In this document: positions 34,815 to 42,007 of the stretch, one piece after another
Position numbering within the stretch: position 1 is the stretch's first letter
How the letters are laid out: each line of letters begins with the position of its first letter
Source of the DNA: Terrabacter sp040702505
GTDB taxonomy: Bacteria; Actinomycetota; Actinomycetes; Actinomycetales; Dermatophilaceae
Reading direction: 5' to 3'
Length of the DNA stretch: 64,000 nucleotides
Assembly: GCF_040702505.1 (NCBI RefSeq)
Contig: NZ_JBFBLC010000002.1
Coordinates: 496,001-560,000 of the forward strand
Notes under the pieces: generated by a model
Database searches by the model: none
Seen by the model: only the letters and a program-made list of their open reading frames with translations
What the model was told of the DNA's origin: nothing
Program-made: the position numbers and the translations under genes

Positions 34815-34862
34815 CGCCGTGTGCAGGAACCGGGGTCCTGACGCCGACCTCTGCACACGGCG
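34815..34862. repeat. 12-bp inverted repeat upstream of DUF4037 gene
   Basis: CGCCGTGTGCAG and its exact complement CTGCACACGGCG are 24 bases apart and lie 33 bases before the DUF4037 start. It may be an operator pair, a second hairpin after the pdxS terminator, or a short palindromic repeat. Confidence 0.55.
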
Positions 34863-34895
34863 CTGGGGGAGGCCGGCAACTGGCAGCATCGGGGG

Positions 34896-35930
34896 GTGAG
34901 CCCTTCCGGAACCCAGCTCTCGCAGTCGTACTTCGAGCAGGTCGTGCGCCCGGTCGTCGAGGCCCGCTGGCCGGGAATGCCGTATGCCGCTGCCCGGCTC
35001 GGCAGCGGCTCCGAGGTCCTCGGCCTCGACGACGAGCGCTCGCGCGACCACGACTGGGGGTTGCGGCTGGACCTGCTGGTGCCGGCAGACCGCGTGGCGC
35101 AGGTCGACGCGCACCTGGACGAGGTGCTTCCCGAGACCTTCGCGGGCCATCCCGTGCGGTTCCCGACCACCTGGGACCCCAGCATCCGCCACCGGGTGCA
35201 GGTCTCGACCGCCCGCGATCTCGCCCTCGCACGGCTCGGGGTCGACGCGACCGGCGACCTCGGTGTCACCGAGTGGCTCACGCTCACGGGCCAGGCGGTC
35301 CTCGAGCTCACCGCCGGGAAGGTGTTCGTCGACCACACGGGCCAGCTGGACGGCATACGGCGACGGCTCGCCTGGTATCCCGACGACCTCTGGCGCCACC
35401 TCGTCGCGACGGACTGGGCACGGCTGGCCCAGGAGCTGCCGTTCGTCGGCCGGACCGGGGAGCGCGGCGACGACCTCGGCTCCCGGGTGGTGGCGGCGCG
35501 GCTCGCGGGGATCGCTCTGCACCTCGGGCACCTGCTCGAGCGCTGCTGGCCGCCCTACGCGAAGTGGCTCGGCACGAGCTTCGCCCAGCTGCCGCGGGCC
35601 GGCGTGGCCGCCACGTCACTGGAGTCGGCGCTCGGGGCAGCCGACTGGCAGGGCCGCGAGGATGGCCTCGTCTCGGCCCTGCGGCAGCTCAGTGCCGTGC
35701 AGGCCGACGCGGGGCTGCCCGCGGTGGACGACCCGGTCGGGCCGTTCTGGGACCGTCCGTTCCGCGGTGTGCGCGATTCGGCCGTCACGGTCCTGGCGGA
35801 GAGGATCACCGACCCGGTCGTGCGCGCCCTGCCGCGTGGCGTCGGCGCCGTCGAGCAGTGGAGCGACAACGTCGACGTGCTGACCCGGCCGGCCCTGCGC
35901 CGGGCGCCGAGGGGATCGAGCGGCGGATGA
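34896..35930 (+). CDS. DUF4037 nucleotidyltransferase-like protein
   Basis: A 344-residue protein. The N-terminal third is nucleotidyltransferase-like, with LGSGSEVLGLDDERSRDHDWG providing a Gly-Ser helix start and Asp residues in the order expected for metal binding. The rest (TFAGHPVRFPTTW, SPHFDG-like helices, GHLLERCWPPYAKWLGTSF) matches DUF4037, a family of unknown function sometimes linked to aminoglycoside-type nucleotidyltransferases. GTG 34896 sits after a G-rich stretch. It ends at a palindromic bidirectional terminator facing kynureninase. Confidence 0.82.
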   Translation: MSPSGTQLSQSYFEQVVRPVVEARWPGMPYAAARLGSGSEVLGLDDERSRDHDWGLRLDLLVPADRVAQVDAHLDEVLPETFAGHPVRFPTTWDPSIRHRVQVSTARDLALARLGVDATGDLGVTEWLTLTGQAVLELTAGKVFVDHTGQLDGIRRRLAWYPDDLWRHLVATDWARLAQELPFVGRTGERGDDLGSRVVAARLAGIALHLGHLLERCWPPYAKWLGTSFAQLPRAGVAATSLESALGAADWQGREDGLVSALRQLSAVQADAGLPAVDDPVGPFWDRPFRGVRDSAVTVLAERITDPVVRALPRGVGAVEQWSDNVDVLTRPALRRAPRGSSGG

Positions 35931-35932
35931 TG

Positions 35933-35968
35933 CTGCGTCCGGTGGGGTGATCACCCCACCGGGCGCAG
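35933..35968. terminator. 36-base palindrome, bidirectional terminator
   Basis: An almost perfect palindrome (one T-G pair) centred on TGATCA (35948-35953), located between the convergent DUF4037 and kynureninase genes, three bases after the former's stop. Its symmetry lets it act on both strands. Confidence 0.75.
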
Positions 35969-35989
35969 GACCATCCGCCACACCACTCG

Positions 35990-37243
35990 TCAGGTGACGG
36001 CACCGCGCTCGGCGAACTCCGGCCGCTCGAACTCGCGCCCCTCGAGGACCTCCCTGACGTGGACCGCGGCCCGCACCGCGTCGACGTGCGTGACGTAGAG
36101 CGGCGGGAAGCCCAGCCGGATGATGTCGGGCTCGCGGAAGTCGCCGATGACGCCGCGCGCGATGAGCGCCTGCACGACCGCGAAGGCCTGTGGGTGGCGC
36201 AGCGACACCTGCGAGCCGCGTCGCTCCGGCTCGCGCGGCGTCGCGAGCGGCAGGTCGACGCCGAGCGAGTCGAGCGCGTCGATGAACATGCCGGTCACCG
36301 ACAGCGAGGCGGCGCGCACGTCGGCGGGGGAGAGCCCGTCGTATGCCGTGAGCGCGGCCTCCAGCGCCAGCACCGACAGCAGGGGCGGGGTGCCGACCCT
36401 CGCGCGGGTGATGCCCGGGGCCGGCTCGTAGTCCGGCCCCATCGCGAAGGGGTGCGCGTGTCCGTGCCAGCCGGTCAGCGGCTGGTGGAAGTCGTGCTGG
36501 TGCCGGGCCGCGACGTAGATGAAGGCGGGCGCGCCGGGGCCGCCGTTGAGGTACTTGTAGCCGCAGCCGATGGCGAGGTCGGCGCCACCGTCGTCGAGGT
36601 CGACCTCGACGACGCCGGCCGAGTGGCACAGGTCCCAGCAGGCCAGCGCCCCGACGGCGTGCGCGGCGTCTGTGATAGCCACCAGGTCCCACAGCTCGCC
36701 GGTGCGGTAGTCGACGCTGGAGTAGGACGCGAGGGCGAGGTCGTCGCCCACCTCGGCGATGGCCGCCACCGCCTCACGGGGGTGGACGCGCCGCACCTCG
36801 AGCCCGGCCAGCGCGGCCGCCGACTCGGTCATGTAGAGGTCGGTCGGGAACGAGTCCGGGTCGGTCAGCACGACGCGCCGTCCCGGCCGCAGCCGTCCTG
36901 CCCCGATGACGGCCTTGAAGAGGTTGACCGACGTCGAGTCGGTGACGACGACCTGGCCGGGAGCGGCTCCGACGAGGCGACCCACCCGGTCACCGACCCG
37001 TGTCTGGGCGCCCCACCAGTCGGCCTCGTTCCACGAGCGGATCAGTCGCTCGCCCCACTGCCGGTGCATGACGTCGTCGACGACCCCGGGCACGGCGCGG
37101 GGCAGCGCCCCGAGCGAGTTGCCGTCGAGGTAGATCACGTCGTCGGGAAGCTCGAAGAGCTCTCGCGTTCCGCGCAGTGGAGAGGCGTCGTCGGCCTGCC
37201 GCGCGCGGGTGAGGAGGGCGTCGTGGGTGTGCACCGTCGTCAT
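35990..37243 (-). CDS. kynU: Kynureninase
   Basis: A 417-residue fold-type I PLP enzyme converting kynurenine to anthranilate and alanine in tryptophan catabolism. LDGNSLGALPR is the N-terminal signature, TDSTSVNLFK the phosphate site, Asp204 and His207 in WDLCHSAG bind the cofactor ring and Lys230 in CGYKYLNGGPG forms the aldimine; REPDIIRLGFPPLY lies near the C-terminus. No kynA or kynB gene is adjacent. It is on the opposite strand inside the pdxS-pdxT interval; its need for PLP may be coincidence. Confidence 0.94.
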   Translation of the reverse strand: MTTVHTHDALLTRARQADDASPLRGTRELFELPDDVIYLDGNSLGALPRAVPGVVDDVMHRQWGERLIRSWNEADWWGAQTRVGDRVGRLVGAAPGQVVVTDSTSVNLFKAVIGAGRLRPGRRVVLTDPDSFPTDLYMTESAAALAGLEVRRVHPREAVAAIAEVGDDLALASYSSVDYRTGELWDLVAITDAAHAVGALACWDLCHSAGVVEVDLDDGGADLAIGCGYKYLNGGPGAPAFIYVAARHQHDFHQPLTGWHGHAHPFAMGPDYEPAPGITRARVGTPPLLSVLALEAALTAYDGLSPADVRAASLSVTGMFIDALDSLGVDLPLATPREPERRGSQVSLRHPQAFAVVQALIARGVIGDFREPDIIRLGFPPLYVTHVDAVRAAVHVREVLEGREFERPEFAERGAVT

Positions 37244-37371
37244 GGCCGCAACGTATCCGGTCCACGGGCCGCGGCGTCAGAGCGACGGCGCCCGGGGTGT
37301 CTCGGGAGCGAGACGAGCGGTCGTCGCCACCCGTGGCGGACCGAGCAGCTCTCGCGTTCTAGGCTGACCCG

Positions 37372-38088
37372 GTGAGCACGACCACCAGCCCCGCCCGCCC
37401 CGCACCCGGCGACGCGCGCCCCGACGAGCCGAGGCCGCGCATCGGCGTCCTGGCGGTGCAGGGAGACGTGCGCGAGCACCTCGCCGCCCTGACCTCCCTC
37501 GGGGCCGAGGCCGTCACCGTGCGCCGACCGGCCGAGGTCGAGGCGATCGACGGCCTCGTGATCCCGGGCGGCGAGTCCACCGTGATGGACAAGCTCGTCC
37601 GCGCCTTCGAGCTGCGCGAGCCGCTGCTGCGGCGACTCGGAGAGGGCATGCCGGCATACGGGTCCTGCGCCGGGATGATCATGCTGGCCGACCGCATCGC
37701 CGACGCGCGCCCCGACCAGCAGACGCTCGGCGGCCTCGACATCACGGTGCGGCGCAACGCCTTCGGCCGACAGGTCGACTCCTTCGAGCAGGAGCTGGAC
37801 TACGCCTGGTGCAGCCCCGACCACACCGGCACGGTGCACGCCGTCTTCATCCGCGCGCCCTGGGTCGAGGAGGTGGGCCCGGACGTCCAGGTGCTCGCCC
37901 GCGTGAGCGAGGGACAGGCCGCCGGTAGGATCGTCGCGGTCCGGCAGGGCAACCTCATGGCCACGTCCTTCCACCCCGAGGTGGGGGCCGACCACCGGAT
38001 CCACGCCGAGTTCGTCTCGATCGTCAGAGAGCACCGACTCCAGCAGTCGGGCGCACGCCAGTCACCGGAACGCGAGGACACTGCATGA
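37372..38088 (+). CDS. pdxT: Pyridoxal 5'-phosphate synthase glutaminase PdxT
   Basis: A 238-residue class I glutaminase delivering ammonia to PdxS. The triad is Cys99 (YGSCAGMI), His201 and Glu203 (SFHPEVG), and IPGGESTVM forms the oxyanion region. The first 22 residues are a Pro/Arg-rich extension before RIGVLAVQGDVREH. GTG 37372 is six bases after TAGGCT (37360-37365), a leaderless start. Its end overlaps yebC by four bases, the usual actinobacterial order. Confidence 0.96.
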   Translation: MSTTTSPARPAPGDARPDEPRPRIGVLAVQGDVREHLAALTSLGAEAVTVRRPAEVEAIDGLVIPGGESTVMDKLVRAFELREPLLRRLGEGMPAYGSCAGMIMLADRIADARPDQQTLGGLDITVRRNAFGRQVDSFEQELDYAWCSPDHTGTVHAVFIRAPWVEEVGPDVQVLARVSEGQAAGRIVAVRQGNLMATSFHPEVGADHRIHAEFVSIVREHRLQQSGARQSPEREDTA

Positions 38089-38846
38089 GCGGCCACTCCA
38101 AATGGGCCACCACGAAGCACCAGAAGGCGGCCAAGGACGCCAAGCGCGGCAAGCTCTTCGCCAAGCTCATCAAGAACATCGAGGTCGCGGCCCGTCAGGG
38201 CGGCGGTGACCCCGCCGGCAACCCGACGCTCTACGACGCCATCCAGAAGGCGAAGAAGACCTCGGTCCCCAACGACAACATCGACCGCGCCGTCAAGCGC
38301 GGCTCGGGCGCCGAGGCCGGCGGCTCCGACTGGCAGACGATCATGTACGAGGGCTACGCCCCCAACGGCGTCGCGCTGCTCATCGAGTGCCTCACCGACA
38401 ACCGCAACCGCGCCGCGGCCGAGGTGCGCACGGCCCTGACCCGCAACGGCGGCCAGCTCGCCGACCCCGGCTCGGTCGCCTACGTCTTCAACCGCAAGGG
38501 CGTCGTCACCGTGCCCAAGGCCGACAAGAGCGAGGACGACATCCTCGAGGTCGTCCTCGACGCGGGCGCCGAGGAGGTCAACGACAACGGCGACACCTGG
38601 GAGATCGTGTCCGAGGCGAGCGACTTCGTCGCGGTCCGCCAGGCCATCCAGGACGCCGGCATCGACTACGACTCCGCCGAGGCCTCGTTCGTGCCCAACC
38701 TGCAGGTTCCGCTCGACCTCGACGGCGCCCGGAAGATGATCCGCGTCATCGACGCACTCGAGGACAGCGACGATGTCCAGAACGTGTACGCCAACGGCGA
38801 CATCCCCGACGACGTGCTCGCGGACCTCGACGACGACGAGGAGTGA
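38085..38846 (+). CDS. yebC: YebC/PmpR family regulatory protein
   Basis: A 253-residue member of the YebC family, with the hallmark N-terminus MSGHSKWATTKHQKAAKDAKRG (first part of it), the DNIDRAVKRG segment and YEGYAPNG. Members are described as transcription regulators (of ruvCAB and quorum genes) and more recently as translation factors for proline-rich stretches. The start overlaps pdxT. The C-terminus is very acidic (ending DDDEE). It precedes ruvCAB but a terminator and an SOS promoter separate them. Confidence 0.95.
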   Translation: MSGHSKWATTKHQKAAKDAKRGKLFAKLIKNIEVAARQGGGDPAGNPTLYDAIQKAKKTSVPNDNIDRAVKRGSGAEAGGSDWQTIMYEGYAPNGVALLIECLTDNRNRAAAEVRTALTRNGGQLADPGSVAYVFNRKGVVTVPKADKSEDDILEVVLDAGAEEVNDNGDTWEIVSEASDFVAVRQAIQDAGIDYDSAEASFVPNLQVPLDLDGARKMIRVIDALEDSDDVQNVYANGDIPDDVLADLDDDEE

Positions 38847-38864
38847 CGGGGCTCGGCCCACGTC

Positions 38865-38895
38865 GGGAGGCGCGCCGGTGACCGGCGTGCCTCCC
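38865..38895 (+). terminator. 14-bp hairpin after yebC
   Basis: GGGAGGCGCGCCGG pairs with CCGGCGTGCCTCCC (one G-T pair) around a three-base loop, followed by GTGCTTT, 18 bases after the yebC stop. It separates pdxT-yebC transcription from ruvCAB. Confidence 0.8.
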
Positions 38896-38927
38896 GTGCT
38901 TTCCGGGCCTGCCCGTTAGCGTTGTCC

Positions 38928-38941
38928 CGAACAGGTGTTCG
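38928..38941 (+). promoter_or_regulatory. LexA (SOS) box at the ruvCAB promoter
   Basis: CGAACAGGTGTTCG is a perfect palindrome matching the actinobacterial LexA site CGAAC-N4-GTTCG. A TAGCGT -10 box at 38917-38922 lies just upstream, so bound LexA would cover the transcription start of ruvC, 76 bases before its start codon. Confidence 0.85.
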
Positions 38942-39003
38942 GGTCCGTCCCGTTCGACGACCCACCCACCGACCCGCTCCCATCGACCCCGAGGAGGTAT
39001 GCC

Positions 39004-39672
39004 GTGCGCGTCCTCGCGGTCGACCCCGGGCTCACCCGGTGCGGCGTCGGTGTCGTCGACGGGGTCCCGGGACGCAAGCTCTCCCTCGTCGAGGTCGGGG
39101 TCATCCGGACCCCCTCGAGCGACCCGACGCCCAGGCGTCTCGTCGTCGTCGAGGACGAGATGCGGCAGTGGTTCGCCCGTCACCGGCCCGAGGCGGTCGC
39201 CATCGAGCGCGTCTTCGCCGACACCAACGTCTCGACCGTGATGGGCACCGCGCAGGTGACGGGGATCGTGATGATCCTCGCCGAGCGCCTCGGTCTGCCG
39301 GTCACGCTGCACACGCCCACCGAGGTCAAGGCCGCGGTCAGCGGCAGCGGCCGCGCCGACAAGGCGCAGGTGACCACGATGGTGACCCGCCTGCTCGGCC
39401 TCGACACGCCGCCCAAGCCGGCCGACGCCGCCGACGCCCTCGCCCTCGCGATCTGCCACGTCTGGCGCGGCGGCACGCAGAACCGGCTCGAGGAGGCCCG
39501 GCGCGACGTCCTGGCGCGCACCGGGAGCCGGGGGAGCGGCATACCCCGTCGGGTGCCCCCGGGTGCCGCGCCGCCGGTGCAGCGCCTCCGTGCCGCGACG
39601 ACCCAGACGAGCCGCGCCCGCGCCGCCACCGACCGACCCCAGCCACCCCACCCTGGAGCCCAGCCCCGATGA
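39004..39672 (+). CDS. ruvC: Holliday junction resolvase RuvC
   Basis: A 222-residue RNase H-fold endonuclease. The four acidic residues Asp7 (LAVDPGL), Glu68 (AIERVF), Asp141 and Asp144 (PADAADALA) correspond closely to E. coli Asp7, Glu66, Asp138 and Asp141. GTG 39004 has GAGGAGG seven bases upstream and gives the correct N-terminus; an ATG at 38935 would add 23 odd residues and overlap the LexA box. The last 45 residues (after NRLEEARRDVLAR) are an Arg/Pro-rich tail beyond the usual length. It is first in the coupled ruvCAB operon. Confidence 0.96.
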   Translation: MRVLAVDPGLTRCGVGVVDGVPGRKLSLVEVGVIRTPSSDPTPRRLVVVEDEMRQWFARHRPEAVAIERVFADTNVSTVMGTAQVTGIVMILAERLGLPVTLHTPTEVKAAVSGSGRADKAQVTTMVTRLLGLDTPPKPADAADALALAICHVWRGGTQNRLEEARRDVLARTGSRGSGIPRRVPPGAAPPVQRLRAATTQTSRARAATDRPQPPHPGAQPR

Positions 39673-40271
39673 TCGCCTCGCTCTCCGGAACCGTCCTCAA
39701 GGTCGGCCTCGACTCTGTCGTGGTCGGCGTGGGCGGCGTCGGGATGCTCGTCCACACCACTCCGGCGACAGCGTCGTCCGTCCGGCTCGGCCAGCCCACC
39801 GAGCTGGCCACGAGCCTCGTCGTCCGCGAGGACTCCCTGACGCTCTACGGCTTCGCCACCGACGACGAGAAGCACGTCTTCGAGACGGTGCAGACCGTCT
39901 CCGGGGTCGGGCCGCGCCTCGCCCTCGCGGTGCTCGCCGTCCACTCGCCCGACGCCGTCCGGGTCGCCCTCGGCACCGGCGACCTCGTGGCACTCACGAA
40001 GGTCCCCGGCATCGGCAAGAAGGGCGCCGAGCGCATGGTGCTCGAGCTCAAGGACAAGCTGGGCGCCCTGCCCGGCTCGGCCGGCCACGCCGAGCCCGTC
40101 CCGGCCGACACCGGCGAGGCGTGGCGCGAGCAGGTCCGGGAGGCCCTCGTCGGCCTCGGCTGGACGGCCCGCCAAGCCGACGACGCGCTCGACAAGGTGG
40201 CTCCGCTCGCCGCCGACGGGGCCGGGGTCTCGGCCCTGCTGCGCGCGGCCCTGCAGGAGCTCGGTCGATGA
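39669..40271 (+). CDS. ruvA: Holliday junction DNA helicase subunit RuvA
   Basis: A 200-residue junction-binding protein. Domain I is the OB-fold (MIASLSGTVLKVG), domain II has two helix-hairpin-helix motifs (VSGVGPRLALAVL and KVPGIGKKGAERMVLEL) and the C-terminal domain III (ALVGLGWTARQADDALDKV) binds RuvB. ATGA overlap with ruvC and an overlap with ruvB show coupled translation. Confidence 0.97.
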   Translation: MIASLSGTVLKVGLDSVVVGVGGVGMLVHTTPATASSVRLGQPTELATSLVVREDSLTLYGFATDDEKHVFETVQTVSGVGPRLALAVLAVHSPDAVRVALGTGDLVALTKVPGIGKKGAERMVLELKDKLGALPGSAGHAEPVPADTGEAWREQVREALVGLGWTARQADDALDKVAPLAADGAGVSALLRAALQELGR

Positions 40272-41398
40272 GCGTCGGCCCGTGGGACGACGCCGAGGGG
40301 GAGCGGCAGGTCTGGGACGACGGCTCGTTCGACGCGACCGCGCGCATCGTGGATGCCGCGGGCGACACCGACGAGCGGCAGGTCGAGGCGGCACTGCGTC
40401 CGAAGCGGCTCGACGAGTTCCCCGGCCAGACCCGGGTGCGCGACCAGCTCGGGCTCGTCCTCAAGGCGGCGAAGCGCCGCGGCACGCCGCCCGACCACGT
40501 CCTGCTCTCCGGGCCACCCGGGCTCGGCAAGACGACGCTCGCCATGATCGTCGCCGGCGAGCTCGAGCAGCCGATCCGGATCACCTCCGGTCCCGCGATC
40601 CAGCACGCCGGCGACCTCGCCTCGGTGCTCTCCTCGCTCGCCGAGGGCGAGGTGCTCTTCCTCGACGAGATCCACCGCATGTCGCGGTCGGCCGAGGAGA
40701 TGCTCTACCTCGCGATGGAGGACTTCCGCGTCGACGTCATCATCGGCAAGGGTCCCGGTGCGACGGCGATCCCGCTCGAGCTGCCGCCGTTCACCGTCGT
40801 CGGCGCGACCACCCGGGCCGGGCTGCTGCCCGCGCCGCTGCGCGACCGGTTCGGCTTCACCGGTCACCTGGACTACTACGCCGCCTCCGACCTCGTCACG
40901 ATCGTGCAGCGGTCCGCGCGGCTGCTCGGGCTCGACGCCGACGACGACGGCATCCGCGAGATCGCCCTGCGGTCTCGCGGCACCCCTCGCATCGCCAACC
41001 GGCTGCTGCGTCGCGTACGTGACTGGGCGCAGGTGCACGGCGAGGACCGCGTCACGCAGACGGCGGCGCGCCAGGCCCTGGCCCTCTTCGACGTCGACGA
41101 GCGCGGCCTCGACCGGCTCGACCGCGCGGTCCTGGAGGCCCTGTGCCGGCGCTTCAACGGCGGCCCCGTGGGCCTCTCGACGCTCGCCGTGTCCGTAGGC
41201 GAGGAGCCCGACACCGTCGAGACCGTCGCCGAGCCCTACCTCGTCCGGGAGGGGTTCATGGTGCGCACCCCTCGCGGCCGTGCCGCCTCGGGCCTCGCGT
41301 GGGAGCACCTGGGGCTGACGCCGCCCGTCGAGGCGCAGTCGCTGTGGACCGCGACGCTGCCCATCGACGACGCCGGGGGCGGCCGGTTCGAGGGCTGA
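40268..41398 (+). CDS. ruvB: Holliday junction branch migration ATPase RuvB
   Basis: A 376-residue AAA+ motor. Walker A is GPPGLGKTT (about 81-89), Walker B LFLDEIH, sensor 1 VVGATTRAG and the Arg in SRGTPRIANRLL as sensor 2; the winged-helix C-domain follows. The N-terminus carries about 30 acidic residues before ALRPKRLDEFPGQ, common in actinobacteria. ATG 40268 overlaps ruvA. The operon ends here; bases 41399-41658 contain the yajC promoter and leader. Confidence 0.98.
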   Translation: MSVGPWDDAEGERQVWDDGSFDATARIVDAAGDTDERQVEAALRPKRLDEFPGQTRVRDQLGLVLKAAKRRGTPPDHVLLSGPPGLGKTTLAMIVAGELEQPIRITSGPAIQHAGDLASVLSSLAEGEVLFLDEIHRMSRSAEEMLYLAMEDFRVDVIIGKGPGATAIPLELPPFTVVGATTRAGLLPAPLRDRFGFTGHLDYYAASDLVTIVQRSARLLGLDADDDGIREIALRSRGTPRIANRLLRRVRDWAQVHGEDRVTQTAARQALALFDVDERGLDRLDRAVLEALCRRFNGGPVGLSTLAVSVGEEPDTVETVAEPYLVREGFMVRTPRGRAASGLAWEHLGLTPPVEAQSLWTATLPIDDAGGGRFEG

Positions 41399-41496
41399 GC
41401 GCGGCTTCGCGAGGGCCGCTCGGCAGCCGCGGGTCAAGCGCTGCAGAACGCTGCCAAAACGTGACACGTCAGTGCACCTCGCGCGTGTCGTCCCGT

Positions 41497-41525
41497 CTGA
41501 CAAACTGCACGGGCGCACGTAGACT
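41497..41525 (+). promoter_or_regulatory. Promoter of yajC-secDF operon
   Basis: CTGACA (41497-41502) and TAGACT (41520-41525) are 17 bases apart, close to a sigma-70-type consensus. Transcription would begin near 41532, giving a leader of about 127 bases before yajC. Confidence 0.6.
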
Positions 41526-41658
41526 CCTGCGGGCACCATCGCCGCTGCCGCGGCACCATCCGGTGCTCCCGGTCGTTGACGCGACATCCGACCCCGAACA
41601 CACGGGTTGTGGCGCGCGGGTGCGACGACCGGACGACACGATGAAGGACTGAGCTGAC

Positions 41659-42000
41659 ATGAACAACAACGGGACCTTCTCGTTGCTGATTTTCGCCTTG
41701 CCCCTGCTGCTTCTCGGCTGGCTGTTCTTTACCCAGAACAAGCGGATGAAGCAGGCGCGCGACTTCAGCTCCTCCCTCAATGTCGGTGACCGGATCGTCA
41801 CCACCTCCGGCATCTTCGGCACCGTCAAGCACCTCGACGAGACCAGCGCCTGGCTCGAGGTCGCGGAGGGCACCACGATCCGCATCGACCGCCGCGCCAT
41901 CGCCATGAAGCAGGCCGAGCCCACCGGCACGGACGCCGTCCAGGGCCCGGACTCCGACGAGCCGGGCTCGACCCCGGGCATCCAGCAGAACGGTCAGTGA
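41659..42000 (+). CDS. yajC: Preprotein translocase subunit YajC
   Basis: A 113-residue membrane protein of the Sec holotranslocon. One N-terminal membrane helix (LLIFALPLLLLGWLFF) precedes the conserved QNKRMKQARDFSSSLNVGDRIVTTSGIFG block (quoted in part), and the tail is Asp/Ser/Pro-rich. Seven bases separate it from secD, and the order yajC-secD-secF is standard. Confidence 0.95.
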   Translation: MNNNGTFSLLIFALPLLLLGWLFFTQNKRMKQARDFSSSLNVGDRIVTTSGIFGTVKHLDETSAWLEVAEGTTIRIDRRAIAMKQAEPTGTDAVQGPDSDEPGSTPGIQQNGQ

Positions 42001-42007
42001 GGGTTTC

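Noticed and set aside
41399..41658. Riboswitch or small RNA in the 260-base gap before yajC.
   Set aside because: A good promoter was found, but I see no recognisable conserved RNA motif in the leader.
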